From positions 1 through 35,874 of the forward strand of contig DEBC01000131.1 of NCBI GenBank assembly GCA_002348365.1: DNA of 35,874 nt, read 5' to 3'. Source of the DNA: Alphaproteobacteria bacterium UBA2966. GTDB lineage: Bacteria; Pseudomonadota; Alphaproteobacteria; UBA2966. Position 1 is the first letter of the stretch, and each line of letters begins with the position of its first letter. The notes under the pieces are model-generated. The model saw nothing but the letters and a program-made list of their open reading frames with translations, ran no database searches and was not told the DNA's origin. Of this stretch, positions 8,058 to 16,094 are shown piece by piece. The translations under genes were made by a program, and so were the position numbers.

Positions 8058-9400
8058 GTCTCGATGAACTCGACCGACGACGAGACCTGGTCCCGCTCGA
8101 TGAACGCCGAATAAGTCATCACGCTCGGTGTAATGTGTCCGCGGTATCCGCCGCCGCCGGATGGCCCGCAATTCAGGAGGGACTCCACCTCCCATAACAG
8201 GTTCTCGGCATCCTCCCGGCTCTGGCTGCGCATGGCACAGCGAAGGCGCACGTCTCGGCTTTCGTCAAAGTCTTCGAGAGCGCTGGCGTGAATGGAAGCC
8301 GCCCCGATGAGGTCGATACGCCGGGGCGCGTTGCTGCCGTGTATGCGTGCCAGCCGTTCCTCGACAACGTCCCCGGCCAGGCGGGCTCGGGCCGTGGCAT
8401 TGGCGCCAGCGTACGAGACTTCAGCCTCGGCGAGATAGCCGCCATCAAAGGCCACCGTCACCTTGAGTTTCTCCGGTCTTTCGGTGCCGGACCCGCCACT
8501 GATTTGAATGCGGTCCTTCCCGTCCTGTTTGAGGTCGGCACCTGAAAAATCGGCGACCACATCCGGATTCAGATAGCGGGTAGGGTCGTGCACTTCGTAG
8601 AGCAGTTGTTCTTTGACAACCTGTTCATCGACGCGGCCGCCGGTGCCATCAAGTTTGGTGATGACGGCGCTGCCGTCGGCGGTCACTTCGGCGATAGGAA
8701 ATCCGACGTTGGCAAGATCATTCACATCCTTAAGCCCCGGATCGGCGAAATAACCGCCTGTGACGTGGGCGGCGCACTCCATGAGGTGCCCGACCATGGT
8801 ACCGGCGCCCAGGACCGGCCAGGCATCCTCCTCCCAGCCGAAATGTTGGCGCAACGGCGCCAGAAACAATGACGGGTCGGAGACTCGCCCGGTGATGACC
8901 ACGTCGGCGTCCGCTTCCAGTGCCGGCAGGATCGCGTCGGCACCGAGATAGGCGTTGGCGCCGATGAAAGGCCGGCCAACCTCGCCCACAGTGCAACCGG
9001 GTTCCCACAGGTCGTCGTCCGCGGAGATATCCTCGGATACGTCGTCCCCCAGAACCGCGGCGATCTTGAGCCCGCTCAACCCGAGATCGCGTGCCACCGC
9101 GGCGGTGGCCTCTGCTGCCCCTTCCACGTTGGCAACACCCATGTTGGTGACCACGCGGGTCCCACCATGCTCCCGGCAGAGGGGCAAAATGGCACGCATG
9201 CGCCGCTCCAGCATTGGATTGTATCCCTTGTCTGGATTTGCCTGGCGGTCGCGGTGACCGAAGGCCAGCGTACGCTCGCCCACGCACTCGAACACGATGG
9301 CATCGAGGTTTCCTCGGGCAACCAGATCAATTGCCGGGTCCAGTCTGTCCGACGAGAATCCCGCACCCGTACCGATACGGTAAATATCCTTCTTAGCCAT
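8054..9400 (-). CDS. Acyclic terpene utilisation AtuA-like protein (DUF1446)
   Basis: A 448-residue AtuA/DUF1446 family protein. Typical segments are RIGTGAGFSSDRLDPA at the N-terminus, FECVGERTLAF, VVTNMGVANVEGA, VVITGRVSDPSLFLAPL, the glycine-rich HVTGGYFADP and the C-terminal NCGPSGGGGYRG. AtuA was named from the citronellol/geraniol degradation cluster of Pseudomonas, but the family is much wider and its reaction is undefined; no other atu-type gene (acyl-CoA carboxylase, for example) lies here. The stop overlaps the start of the small subunit gene. Upstream it is divergent from a CitE-like lyase, which fits a CoA-ester catabolic context by inference only. Confidence 0.9.
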   Translation of the reverse strand: MAKKDIYRIGTGAGFSSDRLDPAIDLVARGNLDAIVFECVGERTLAFGHRDRQANPDKGYNPMLERRMRAILPLCREHGGTRVVTNMGVANVEGAAEATAAVARDLGLSGLKIAAVLGDDVSEDISADDDLWEPGCTVGEVGRPFIGANAYLGADAILPALEADADVVITGRVSDPSLFLAPLRQHFGWEEDAWPVLGAGTMVGHLMECAAHVTGGYFADPGLKDVNDLANVGFPIAEVTADGSAVITKLDGTGGRVDEQVVKEQLLYEVHDPTRYLNPDVVADFSGADLKQDGKDRIQISGGSGTERPEKLKVTVAFDGGYLAEAEVSYAGANATARARLAGDVVEERLARIHGSNAPRRIDLIGAASIHASALEDFDESRDVRLRCAMRSQSREDAENLLWEVESLLNCGPSGGGGYRGHITPSVMTYSAFIERDQVSSSVEFIET

Positions 9401-9447
9401 ATCGCTAACCTAACTTTTCTGTTCTTCCGGATCAATTAAGCGCTGGT

Positions 9448-9473
9448 CAGGCGTCATTTGCCAGCCAGGCGTC
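9448..9473. repeat. Short direct repeat in the AtuA/CitE divergent promoter region
   Basis: CAGGCGTC occurs at 9448-9455 and again at 9466-9473, an 18-bp period. Both copies are followed by a related TTGCCA/TGCCA. The 119-bp gap between the AtuA-like and CitE-like starts also holds TACAAT at 9496-9501, a possible -10 box for the rightward gene. Tandem regulator sites are possible, but an eight-base repeat is weak evidence. Confidence 0.3.
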
Positions 9474-9519
9474 TGCCACAGATGTGCGGACAGGATACAA
9501 TGATGTTCGGGAGGACTTT

Positions 9520-10404
9520 ATGGATCGCAATTCGAACAGACAGGTGAGGCCGCGGCGGAGCTTTATCTTTTCGCCGGGCCTGAATCCATCTATGTACCCC
9601 AAGGCCTTGGCATCCGGCGCCGACATCGTGTGTGTCGAGCTTGAAGACGGCATCGCACCCAAGGACAAGGACGAGGCCCGGGCTCACACTCTGGCACTGT
9701 TCGCAAAACCGCAGGCCGACGACGGCGTGGAACGCATCGTTCGGATCAACTGCCTTCGCGAGGCTTTTGGTCTCGCCGACGTTGCCGCAATCCTTGCCAC
9801 GGAGTTGCCTCCTCCGGCCCTGATGCTGCCCAAGGTTCGTACGCCCGATGAAATTGTCTGGCTCGATGAACTCTTGACCGAGCGGGGGCACGACACGCGC
9901 CTCCATGTCATCATCGAGACCAACGCGGCGCTTGAAGCCGTCTTTGAGATCGCCGAGGCAAGCCAGCGCATCGATGCCCTATTCTTCGGAGGGGTCGATA
10001 TGGCCGCGGAACTCCGCTGTGTTAATGCTTGGGAACCCTTGCTCTATGCGCGGTCCAGGGTGGTTCACGCAGCTGCGAGTTTTGGCCTGGATGTTATCGA
10101 TGTTCCTTACCTCGACTTGGAGGACCTGACGGGAATGCAGCGCGAGGCCGAACTCGCTCGTGATCTCGGATTCAGTGGGAAAGGATCCATCCACCCCAAG
10201 CAGATTCCGGCGTTGAACGCTGTCTTCACCCCGGACGAGGAAACCGTTTCGCGGGCGCGCCGGATCGTGACGGAATTTGCGGCAGCAGACACAGGCCTCG
10301 TGGTGGTCGATGGCAAACTGATCGAGAAGCCCGTGCTGCGGGAGATGGAACGTATTCTGGCGATTGCCGAAGGCGTCCAGTCGAATGCCGGTCAACGCCA
10401 GTGA
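9520..10404 (+). CDS. HpcH/HpaI aldolase / citrate lyase beta-like (CitE-like) lyase
   Basis: A 294-residue CitE-like TIM-barrel enzyme that should make or break a C-C bond next to a CoA thioester or a 2-oxo acid (malyl-CoA lyase, citramalyl-CoA lyase or thioesterase-like activities are all known in the family). RSFIFSPGLNP begins the barrel, VCVELEDGIAPKDKDEAR carries the Mg-binding acidic residues, LHVIIETNAALE follows, and GFSGKGSIHPKQIPALN is the diagnostic C-terminal segment. I chose the ATG at 9520, with GGGAGGA ideally spaced upstream, over an in-frame start at 9484. It begins a rightward series of genes. The exact substrate cannot be read from sequence. Confidence 0.9.
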   Translation: MDRNSNRQVRPRRSFIFSPGLNPSMYPKALASGADIVCVELEDGIAPKDKDEARAHTLALFAKPQADDGVERIVRINCLREAFGLADVAAILATELPPPALMLPKVRTPDEIVWLDELLTERGHDTRLHVIIETNAALEAVFEIAEASQRIDALFFGGVDMAAELRCVNAWEPLLYARSRVVHAAASFGLDVIDVPYLDLEDLTGMQREAELARDLGFSGKGSIHPKQIPALNAVFTPDEETVSRARRIVTEFAAADTGLVVVDGKLIEKPVLREMERILAIAEGVQSNAGQRQ

Positions 10405-10534
10405 AGATGACATCGATCAGGATTTGGCCGCACGCAATGGGCACTATCCGCGGCTGGCCTGGTTGATCTTCATCCGGGTCGGGTAAAAACAGGTTTCGAA
10501 CTTGCAGCGAACATAAGCAGGAAAGGGGCAAGCG

Positions 10535-11473
10535 ATGCGCGCAGTCGGATTTTATGAATTCGGTGAACCGGAGGTTCTTCAGGTGATCGATGTACCTGAA
10601 GTCGAGGCCGGTCCCGGTGAGGTGCGCGTCAAGGTACACGCCGCGGCCGTGAATCCTACCGATATCATGTCGAGAGACGGTGGTCATGCCGAGCGACTGA
10701 AGGTCGATCCGCCCCCGTACATACCGGGCATGGACATCGCGGGTGTCGTTGACCAGGTCGGGGATGGTGTCTCGACGGGCGTGAAGGTTGGCGATTCCGT
10801 CATGGCGATGGTTGTCTCGAAAGGAACACACGGCGCGTATAGGGAACAGATTGTCTTGAATGAACGTGCCGTCGTGCCCGCGCCGGCCGGTACGACGCAC
10901 GTCGAGGCATGCACGCTTCCCATGAACGGCCTGACCGCACGCCAGTCTCTGGACTTGCTCGGGCTGTCGCTGGGACAGAGCCTTGCGGTAACCGGTGCTC
11001 CGGGTGCCTATGGCGGCTACGTCGTGCAGATCGCCAAGACCGAGGGTTTGACCGTCATTGTCGATGCTGCGGAGTCCGATGAAGAGCTCGTGCGCTCACT
11101 CGGCGCCGACATCGTCGTTCGCCGGAGAGGCGACTACGACTCTCTCATCCGCGAGCATTTGCCTGATGGCGTTGATGGCCTGGCTGATGGCGCCCTGTTC
11201 AACGAACGTGCCATACCTGCGGTCCGCGATGGTGGGATTTTCACCTCCATCCGTGGCTTCGTGGGTGAGCCTCAGCGCGACATCACCTTCACGACGACGT
11301 TCGTTCGTTCATATGACTGTGAATACGAGAAACTTGATCGGCTCCGGCAGTTGGTCGAAGACGGCGCAATCACGTTGCGTGTAGCCGACGTGGTCCCACC
11401 GGAGCGGGTGGGCGAGGCCCATCGGCGGCTCGATGCCGGGGGCACCCGGGGGCGTCTCGTGATCGAGTTCTGA
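10535..11473 (+). CDS. Zinc-independent MDR oxidoreductase, quinone oxidoreductase-like
   Basis: A 312-residue medium-chain dehydrogenase/reductase of the NADPH:quinone reductase branch. The N-terminal GroES-like domain (MRAVGFYEFGEPEVLQV, VHAAAVNPTD, PYIPGMDIAGVVDQVG) lacks the zinc-ligand cysteines. The nucleotide-binding half has VTGAPGAYGGYVVQIAK instead of the more common GAAGGVG, and it ends in the usual GTRGRLVIEF. The start is supported by AAGGGG eight to nine bases upstream. Members reduce quinones, enones or acryloyl-type compounds with NADPH. A 130-bp gap separates it from the CitE-like gene on the same strand; nothing clear is seen in that gap. Confidence 0.9.
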   Translation: MRAVGFYEFGEPEVLQVIDVPEVEAGPGEVRVKVHAAAVNPTDIMSRDGGHAERLKVDPPPYIPGMDIAGVVDQVGDGVSTGVKVGDSVMAMVVSKGTHGAYREQIVLNERAVVPAPAGTTHVEACTLPMNGLTARQSLDLLGLSLGQSLAVTGAPGAYGGYVVQIAKTEGLTVIVDAAESDEELVRSLGADIVVRRRGDYDSLIREHLPDGVDGLADGALFNERAIPAVRDGGIFTSIRGFVGEPQRDITFTTTFVRSYDCEYEKLDRLRQLVEDGAITLRVADVVPPERVGEAHRRLDAGGTRGRLVIEF

Positions 11474-11490
11474 ATACGGCAAACGTCTCC

Positions 11491-11496
11491 TATAAT
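11491..11496 (+). promoter_or_regulatory. Candidate -10 box before the cupin gene
   Basis: A perfect TATAAT lies 63 bp before the TTG start of the cupin gene. The hexamer 17 bp upstream (TTCTGA, 11468-11473) is a poor -35 match at three of six positions. This suggests the cupin gene may have its own promoter in the 85-bp gap after the oxidoreductase. Confidence 0.35.
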
Positions 11497-11558
11497 CATC
11501 GGCTCGGGAACGCGATCGCCCCGTCGATGCGCGCTAGTTGGAGCCGGGAGTCTGACCA

Positions 11559-12065
11559 TTGCCTAAGGTATCTCAGAGATTTGATCCCCAATCCGTCGAC
11601 TGGCGGCATGCCATCGATGCCTCCGATCCGAGCTTTCTGATCGATTATGAATACAGCCTTCTCGGATACGATCTGGAGACCGGGCGGCTCGATATGATGC
11701 TGCGGTTCGGCAGCAATGGCGGTCACTGTCAACGCCATCGCCATATCGCATCCACGGCGACCCTCGTCATCGAAGGCGAACAGCATATCGATGAGATCCA
11801 GCCTGACGGTTCGATCCGTTCCACCGTTCGTAAGAAGGGCGACTACGCGTTCGCAGAAGCCGATGCTCTGCCCCACAACGAACGGGGCGGACCGGATGGC
11901 GGCACGGTCGTGCTGGCGATCTCTGCGCCGGACGGCAGACTATTCGAGTATTTCGATGCGGATATGAACAGCGTCCGCATCCTCACAATTGCGGACTATG
12001 TCGATGCCTGGGTATCGGGGTCCGTACCGGGTGCACTCGGCCAAAGCCGGGCGAGCGCCGCCTGA
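11559..12065 (+). CDS. Cupin-like protein
   Basis: A 168-residue single-domain protein with the cupin first-motif pattern: G-x-CQRHRH at about residues 55-60 followed by a glutamate-containing EGEQHIDE, giving the histidines and glutamate expected for a bound metal. A second histidine occurs in ALPHNERGG. The end of the domain reads GTVVLAISAPDGRLFEYFD. It starts at a TTG with GGGAG eight bases upstream; no ATG or GTG gives a better fit. Cupins of this kind can be dioxygenases, isomerases or sensors, and nothing here decides between them. It sits between the MDR and GMC genes on the same strand. Confidence 0.75.
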   Translation: MPKVSQRFDPQSVDWRHAIDASDPSFLIDYEYSLLGYDLETGRLDMMLRFGSNGGHCQRHRHIASTATLVIEGEQHIDEIQPDGSIRSTVRKKGDYAFAEADALPHNERGGPDGGTVVLAISAPDGRLFEYFDADMNSVRILTIADYVDAWVSGSVPGALGQSRASAA

Positions 12066-12385
12066 CTGACGCGTTGTCGGGAACAACATCCTGGCATTCT
12101 GAGTAGCGGACTTTTCCCGGGTTGATCCCACGTCAATCAATTGAGGAGTGACCGGCTGCTGACCAAGGAAGAAGAGGAAGCGGCGACCAGCGCGGCGCAG
12201 GAGAGCACCGAGCCCGTCGGTCCACCCGGTCCCGTGCCCGACGAGCCGTAAGAACCCGGCACGTCGCCAACACACTCAAAAATATCATCGACATGTACGC
12301 GGCAGCCGAATAGAAATCGTCCAGCCGGGGTCGAAGGCATTCCGTCGTGTTTCATAAACCCTTGGGTAGACTGTGGGGAGCGTAC
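12066..12385. other. 320-bp gap between cupin and GMC genes
   Basis: This gap holds no recognised gene. It contains the short acidic open frame listed separately and, in another phase just after it, a second short in-phase stretch (ending about 12314) reading HVANTLKNIIDMYAAAE before a stop. The two could be remnants of one broken gene. I see no strong promoter or terminator. Confidence 0.4.
12141..12251 (+). CDS. Candidate small acidic protein, unproven
   Basis: A 36-codon frame starting at TTG and reading through TKEEEEAATSAAQE to a proline-rich end, PVGPPGPVPDEP. The amino-acid composition looks coding (a glutamate run, then Pro/Gly), but there is no recognisable homologue and no ribosome-binding site before the TTG; the GAGGAG in it could instead serve a CTG about eight bases further on. 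It may be noise or the remnant of a longer gene. Confidence 0.2.
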   Translation: MRSDRLLTKEEEEAATSAAQESTEPVGPPGPVPDEP

Positions 12386-13987
12386 GTGAGCGAACGATAC
12401 GACTACATCATCATCGGTGCCGGCTCGGCCGGCTGCGTGGTCGCAAACCGCCTGTCGGAGAATTCGAGAAACAAGGTCCTCCTGCTTGAAGCGGGCGGCC
12501 GGGATTGGAACCCGTGGATCCATATCCCGGTCGGCTATTTCAAGACGATGTTCGACTCGGATCTGTCCTGGGGTTACGAGACGGAGGCCGACCCCAACAT
12601 CAACGGCCGTAAGGTGATATGGCCGCGTGGACGGGTCCTGGGCGGCAGCAGTTCGATCAACGGGACGCTGTATGTCAGAGGACAGCCCGAGGATTACGAC
12701 CACTGGCGGCAGCTTGGCAATACCGGCTGGAGCTTCGAGGACGTCCTGCCCCTCTTTAAGCGTTCGGAGGACTACGAGAAGGGGGGCGATGAACTTCGAG
12801 GCACCGGGGGGTTGATGGGCGTGCAGGAAATCTCCGACAGGCGACCAGCCTGTGAAGCCTTTCTCGCGGCATGCCAGGAAGCCGGTTACGAGAGCAACCC
12901 CGATTACAACGGCGCCCGGCAGGATGGTTTCGGATACTACCAGACGACGACGCGGCGTGGGCGCCGCTCGAGTACGGCAACGGCATTCCTGAAGCCGGCC
13001 AAGCGTCGGCCGAACCTCCATGTCATCACGCGAGCGCTGGCGACGGGAGTCGTCGTTGAAGAAGGGCGCGCCGTCGCCGTCAATTATGAGCGAAATGGCG
13101 AGGCACGACAGGCCAGATCGGATGGCGAGGTCGTTCTGTCCGGAGGCACTGTGAACTCACCGCAGCTCCTGCAGCTCTCGGGCATCGGCGATGCCGATCA
13201 TCTACGTCAGTTGGGAATTCCCGTGGTGCACGCATTGCCGCAGGTAGGTCGGAACCTGCAGGATCATTTCCAAGTTCGCACGATCTACGAACTCGACGGA
13301 CTGCATTCCCTCAATACGGATGTCCGCAATCCGCTCAAACGGCTCATGATGGGTGTTCAGTATGCCTTGACCCGCAGCGGGCCTCTTACCGTCTCGGCGG
13401 GGCAGGCATTTCTGTTTGCTCGATCACGGCCCGAGGTCGCGACACCGGATGTGCAGTATTTCTTCATGCCGTTCAGTGCAGACAAGCCGGGGCATGGCCT
13501 GCACGACTATCCAGGCATCTCACTCGTGATGGGGCAACTACGTCCTGAAAGCCGCGGGGAGATCATGATCCGATCCAGTGATCCCAAGGTCTATCCGAGC
13601 ATTCGTCCCAATTATCTCTCCGAAGAAGTCGATCGGACCACCGTGGTCGCGGGCCTCAGGATCCTTCGCGGCATCGTCGACCAGCCTGCGCTAGCAAACC
13701 ACCTGAAGCGCGAAATGGTGCCTGGTCCCGAATGCGATACCGACGAGGCACTCCTCGCCTTCGCCCGCGAAGCCGGCAGCACGATCTTTCATCCCACAGG
13801 CACCTGCCGTATGGGTGTGGATGACGGCGCGGTCGTCGATCCTCGGCTTCGGGTCAATGGTGTCGCGGGACTTCGCGTCGCCGACTGCTCGATCATGCCC
13901 ACCATCGTTTCGGCGAACACGAACGCAGCCGCCATCATGATCGGCGAGAAGGCTTCGGCCATGATCCTCGAGGATGCGGCGGCTTAA
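12386..13987 (+). CDS. GMC family FAD-dependent oxidoreductase (choline dehydrogenase-like)
   Basis: A 533-residue glucose-methanol-choline oxidoreductase that oxidises an alcohol with FAD. The dinucleotide motif YIIIGAGSAGCVVANRL is at the N-terminus, GMC signature 1 reads RVLGGSSSINGTLYVRG (about residues 80-96), signature 2 is SGGTVNSPQLLQLSGIG (about 250-266), and the catalytic C-terminus has FHPTGTCRMG plus SANTNAAAIMIGEKA. I start it at GTG 12386, with GGGGAG five bases upstream and the FAD motif immediately after; a frame from 12347 adds 13 residues without a good site. Its TAA shares the palindromic TTAA with the stop of the convergent methyltransferase gene. The substrate is unknown. 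Confidence 0.93.
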   Translation: MSERYDYIIIGAGSAGCVVANRLSENSRNKVLLLEAGGRDWNPWIHIPVGYFKTMFDSDLSWGYETEADPNINGRKVIWPRGRVLGGSSSINGTLYVRGQPEDYDHWRQLGNTGWSFEDVLPLFKRSEDYEKGGDELRGTGGLMGVQEISDRRPACEAFLAACQEAGYESNPDYNGARQDGFGYYQTTTRRGRRSSTATAFLKPAKRRPNLHVITRALATGVVVEEGRAVAVNYERNGEARQARSDGEVVLSGGTVNSPQLLQLSGIGDADHLRQLGIPVVHALPQVGRNLQDHFQVRTIYELDGLHSLNTDVRNPLKRLMMGVQYALTRSGPLTVSAGQAFLFARSRPEVATPDVQYFFMPFSADKPGHGLHDYPGISLVMGQLRPESRGEIMIRSSDPKVYPSIRPNYLSEEVDRTTVVAGLRILRGIVDQPALANHLKREMVPGPECDTDEALLAFAREAGSTIFHPTGTCRMGVDDGAVVDPRLRVNGVAGLRVADCSIMPTIVSANTNAAAIMIGEKASAMILEDAAA

Positions 13988-15165
13988 CCTTCCGTGACCA
14001 GAGAGTAACGGCCATCCGCCGCCAGGCATTCGGCCTCCGGAAGGCCCAGTTCCTTGCGGACGATATTGGTGCCTTGGACCAGCGCCACCACCTTGTAGCG
14101 GGCGTGGCGGCGGCTCATGCCTTCTCGGCCCATGCCGCAGTCCGTGCTGATGACCAGACGTTCGGCGGGAATGTGCTTCAGCGCGGTTCGAATTCCATCA
14201 GCCACGTCTTCGGGCCGTTCAACCTGAAGCGTTCGGTGGTTGATGACACCGATCGCGATCTTCTTGTCGGTGATGGTCTTTCCGATGGCTTCAATATCGA
14301 TGTGGCCCGTGCTGCAGGATTCGAACGTGATGACGTCGGCATCGAGCTGATTCATGTGTTCTAAGGCGGGCTGATAGCTGTGTACCTCGGAAAACACGCC
14401 CTGCTGGCTGGGATTGCCCCAGCAGGTGTGGCACCAGACCTCGGTCTTGTCGCGTAGACCCTTGGCCGTTTCGTTGAAGACTTCCACCAGTTCGGGCATG
14501 CCGAGTTTGTCGAACACAGGACCGCGCCCGGGGATCAGGTGCAGTGGGGGCTCTTCAATCTGAATCACCGGGCATCCGGCGTCGGCGAGGGCTGTGAGTT
14601 CTTCGTGGATTGCCGCGCTCAGTGCCATGAGCCGCTCCACGGGGTCCGGATAGAAGTCATCCTGCACGGCCATGGCCAGGAGGTCGGGGACAATTGTGCC
14701 GAACTTTACCGGCTTCGCTGTCAGCCGCTGGGCCGTCTTCCACATCTCGACGTATTGCAGGTCCCCGCGCCCGACAGGTCCGGTGATGCGCGGCATGACA
14801 CGGGCTTCGAGATAATCGTGCAGGATGTGTCCCATCGGCCAGCCCACGCCGCCTGTCTGCATGCGCGACAGCTCTGGATTGTGACGATCGAACCCGTCCA
14901 TGTGAAACAGTGGATAGGACGTCCAGCTTTGGCCGCCAATCTGTTCGTCGTAGTGCGCATCCCCGTCCGTGCAGATATCGAGGCCCGCGGTTTCCTGCTC
15001 GCGCAGGTAGGCCGAGACGGTGTCCGTATACTGCTCGCGATAGGCGGACTCCATCATGGCTTCGAGGAAAGATCTCGGGCCCAGATTCTGGGTGAACCAT
15101 TTGGGACGGGGCAGGGATCCGGTGATGGTCGTCGGCAGGATAATGTCCCTGGTCGCGTTGTACAT
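13984..15165 (-). CDS. Cobalamin-independent methionine synthase-like (MetE C-terminal type) methyltransferase
   Basis: A 393-residue protein equal to the catalytic C-terminal barrel of MetE without the N-terminal duplicate domain. Zinc-site residues of the family are visible: H246-x-C248 (WCHTCWG), E282 (TFESC) and C343 (STDCGMG). The N-terminal TTITGSLPRPKW and the VIQIEEPPL segment are typical. Such short MetE-like proteins transfer methyl groups to a thiol, but the methyl donor may be something other than methyltetrahydrofolate-polyglutamate, and several have catabolic demethylation roles. Its stop overlaps that of the GMC gene end to end. The 220-bp gap upstream, before the FecR gene, must contain its promoter. 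Confidence 0.9.
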   Translation of the reverse strand: MYNATRDIILPTTITGSLPRPKWFTQNLGPRSFLEAMMESAYREQYTDTVSAYLREQETAGLDICTDGDAHYDEQIGGQSWTSYPLFHMDGFDRHNPELSRMQTGGVGWPMGHILHDYLEARVMPRITGPVGRGDLQYVEMWKTAQRLTAKPVKFGTIVPDLLAMAVQDDFYPDPVERLMALSAAIHEELTALADAGCPVIQIEEPPLHLIPGRGPVFDKLGMPELVEVFNETAKGLRDKTEVWCHTCWGNPSQQGVFSEVHSYQPALEHMNQLDADVITFESCSTGHIDIEAIGKTITDKKIAIGVINHRTLQVERPEDVADGIRTALKHIPAERLVISTDCGMGREGMSRRHARYKVVALVQGTNIVRKELGLPEAECLAADGRYSLVTEG

Positions 15166-15385
15166 GAGATGCGCCCTTCGGTTCGAGCCAGAGGAATACT
15201 ATCGTTCTTAGTGGTGTTCACAGTCTAGTGGGTCTGACAGCAATTTCCTTGCGCAATGCCTTCCGTTGAGGATTTCCGTGCGCTTCCCATCTATGTCTCG
15301 TGGGTGCCTGTCGATGTGCCCGCAGACAGTTCGTCGCGGCTGTTCGCCGCATGTAATTCATTTCAAGCCGGGGGGCTAGAACAAC

Positions 15386-16006
15386 GTGACATTCTTCATA
15401 ACCCATCGGGGCATATCCATTGTTGCTGCCGTGGCGCTCGCCATTGGTGTGTTGGCTTTCAGTACGGTGTCATTTCAAGGGCAGGCAGCGACCACGGAAA
15501 AGGATCTCGCCGGGACGGTGGCGCGACTCGAAGGCAGTGCGATCGCCATGCAGGACGCGGTACCTCGCATCCTGGAAGTGGACAGTCCGGTTTATATTGG
15601 TGACGTGCTGTCCACCGGGCCCGACTCGCGGCTCGAGATAAAAATGATCGACGACGGCATCTTCACGCTGAGTGAGAGCAGGACCTTCATGGTCATCGAC
15701 TATACCTTCGGTGGCGGCAACCCCAATGGCTTGCCGCGACTTATGTCGGGCGCCGTCAATGCGGCATCGGGCCAGCTTGCCAAGGCTGCGGGTGCACAGT
15801 TCACGATGGGGGCGGATTCGGCGACCATCGGCATTCGCGGAACCGAATTCTGGGCGGGCGATCTGGACGGGGTGTTTCAGGTCGGCCTGTGGTCCGGCGC
15901 CGTGGTGGTCGAGAACCGGGGCGGTGCGGTGGAGATCAACCGGCCGAATTATGGGACGCGGGTTGCCGACCAGGATACGTCGCCCCTTGCACCGCAGCCC
16001 TGGTGA
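15386..16006 (+). CDS. Secreted FecR-domain protein
   Basis: A 206-residue protein with an N-terminal signal peptide: a basic start followed by a hydrophobic core IVAAVALAIGVLAF and a cleavage-like QAA about residue 35. The mature part is a FecR domain: VGDVLSTG-like IGDVLSTGPDSRLEIKMIDDG, LMSGAVNAASG, and the characteristic ADSATIGIRGTEFWAG. FecR domains of this stand-alone type sit in the periplasm and are not necessarily anti-sigma regulators, since no sigma factor or TonB receptor gene is near. It starts at GTG with a GGGGGG run about ten bases upstream. Its role is unknown. Confidence 0.85.
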   Translation: MTFFITHRGISIVAAVALAIGVLAFSTVSFQGQAATTEKDLAGTVARLEGSAIAMQDAVPRILEVDSPVYIGDVLSTGPDSRLEIKMIDDGIFTLSESRTFMVIDYTFGGGNPNGLPRLMSGAVNAASGQLAKAAGAQFTMGADSATIGIRGTEFWAGDLDGVFQVGLWSGAVVVENRGGAVEINRPNYGTRVADQDTSPLAPQPW

Positions 16007-16094
16007 GAAACCACCATCCTGAGGGCACGAGCGCTGACTTCCTTCTGACGCTGAGGCATTGTTGACGCAGCATCACCCCTGAAAGCGAGGGCAT

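Noticed and set aside
15386..16006. FecR-type iron-sensing anti-sigma system
   Set aside because: No ECF sigma factor or TonB receptor is adjacent, and the protein is a secreted stand-alone FecR domain.
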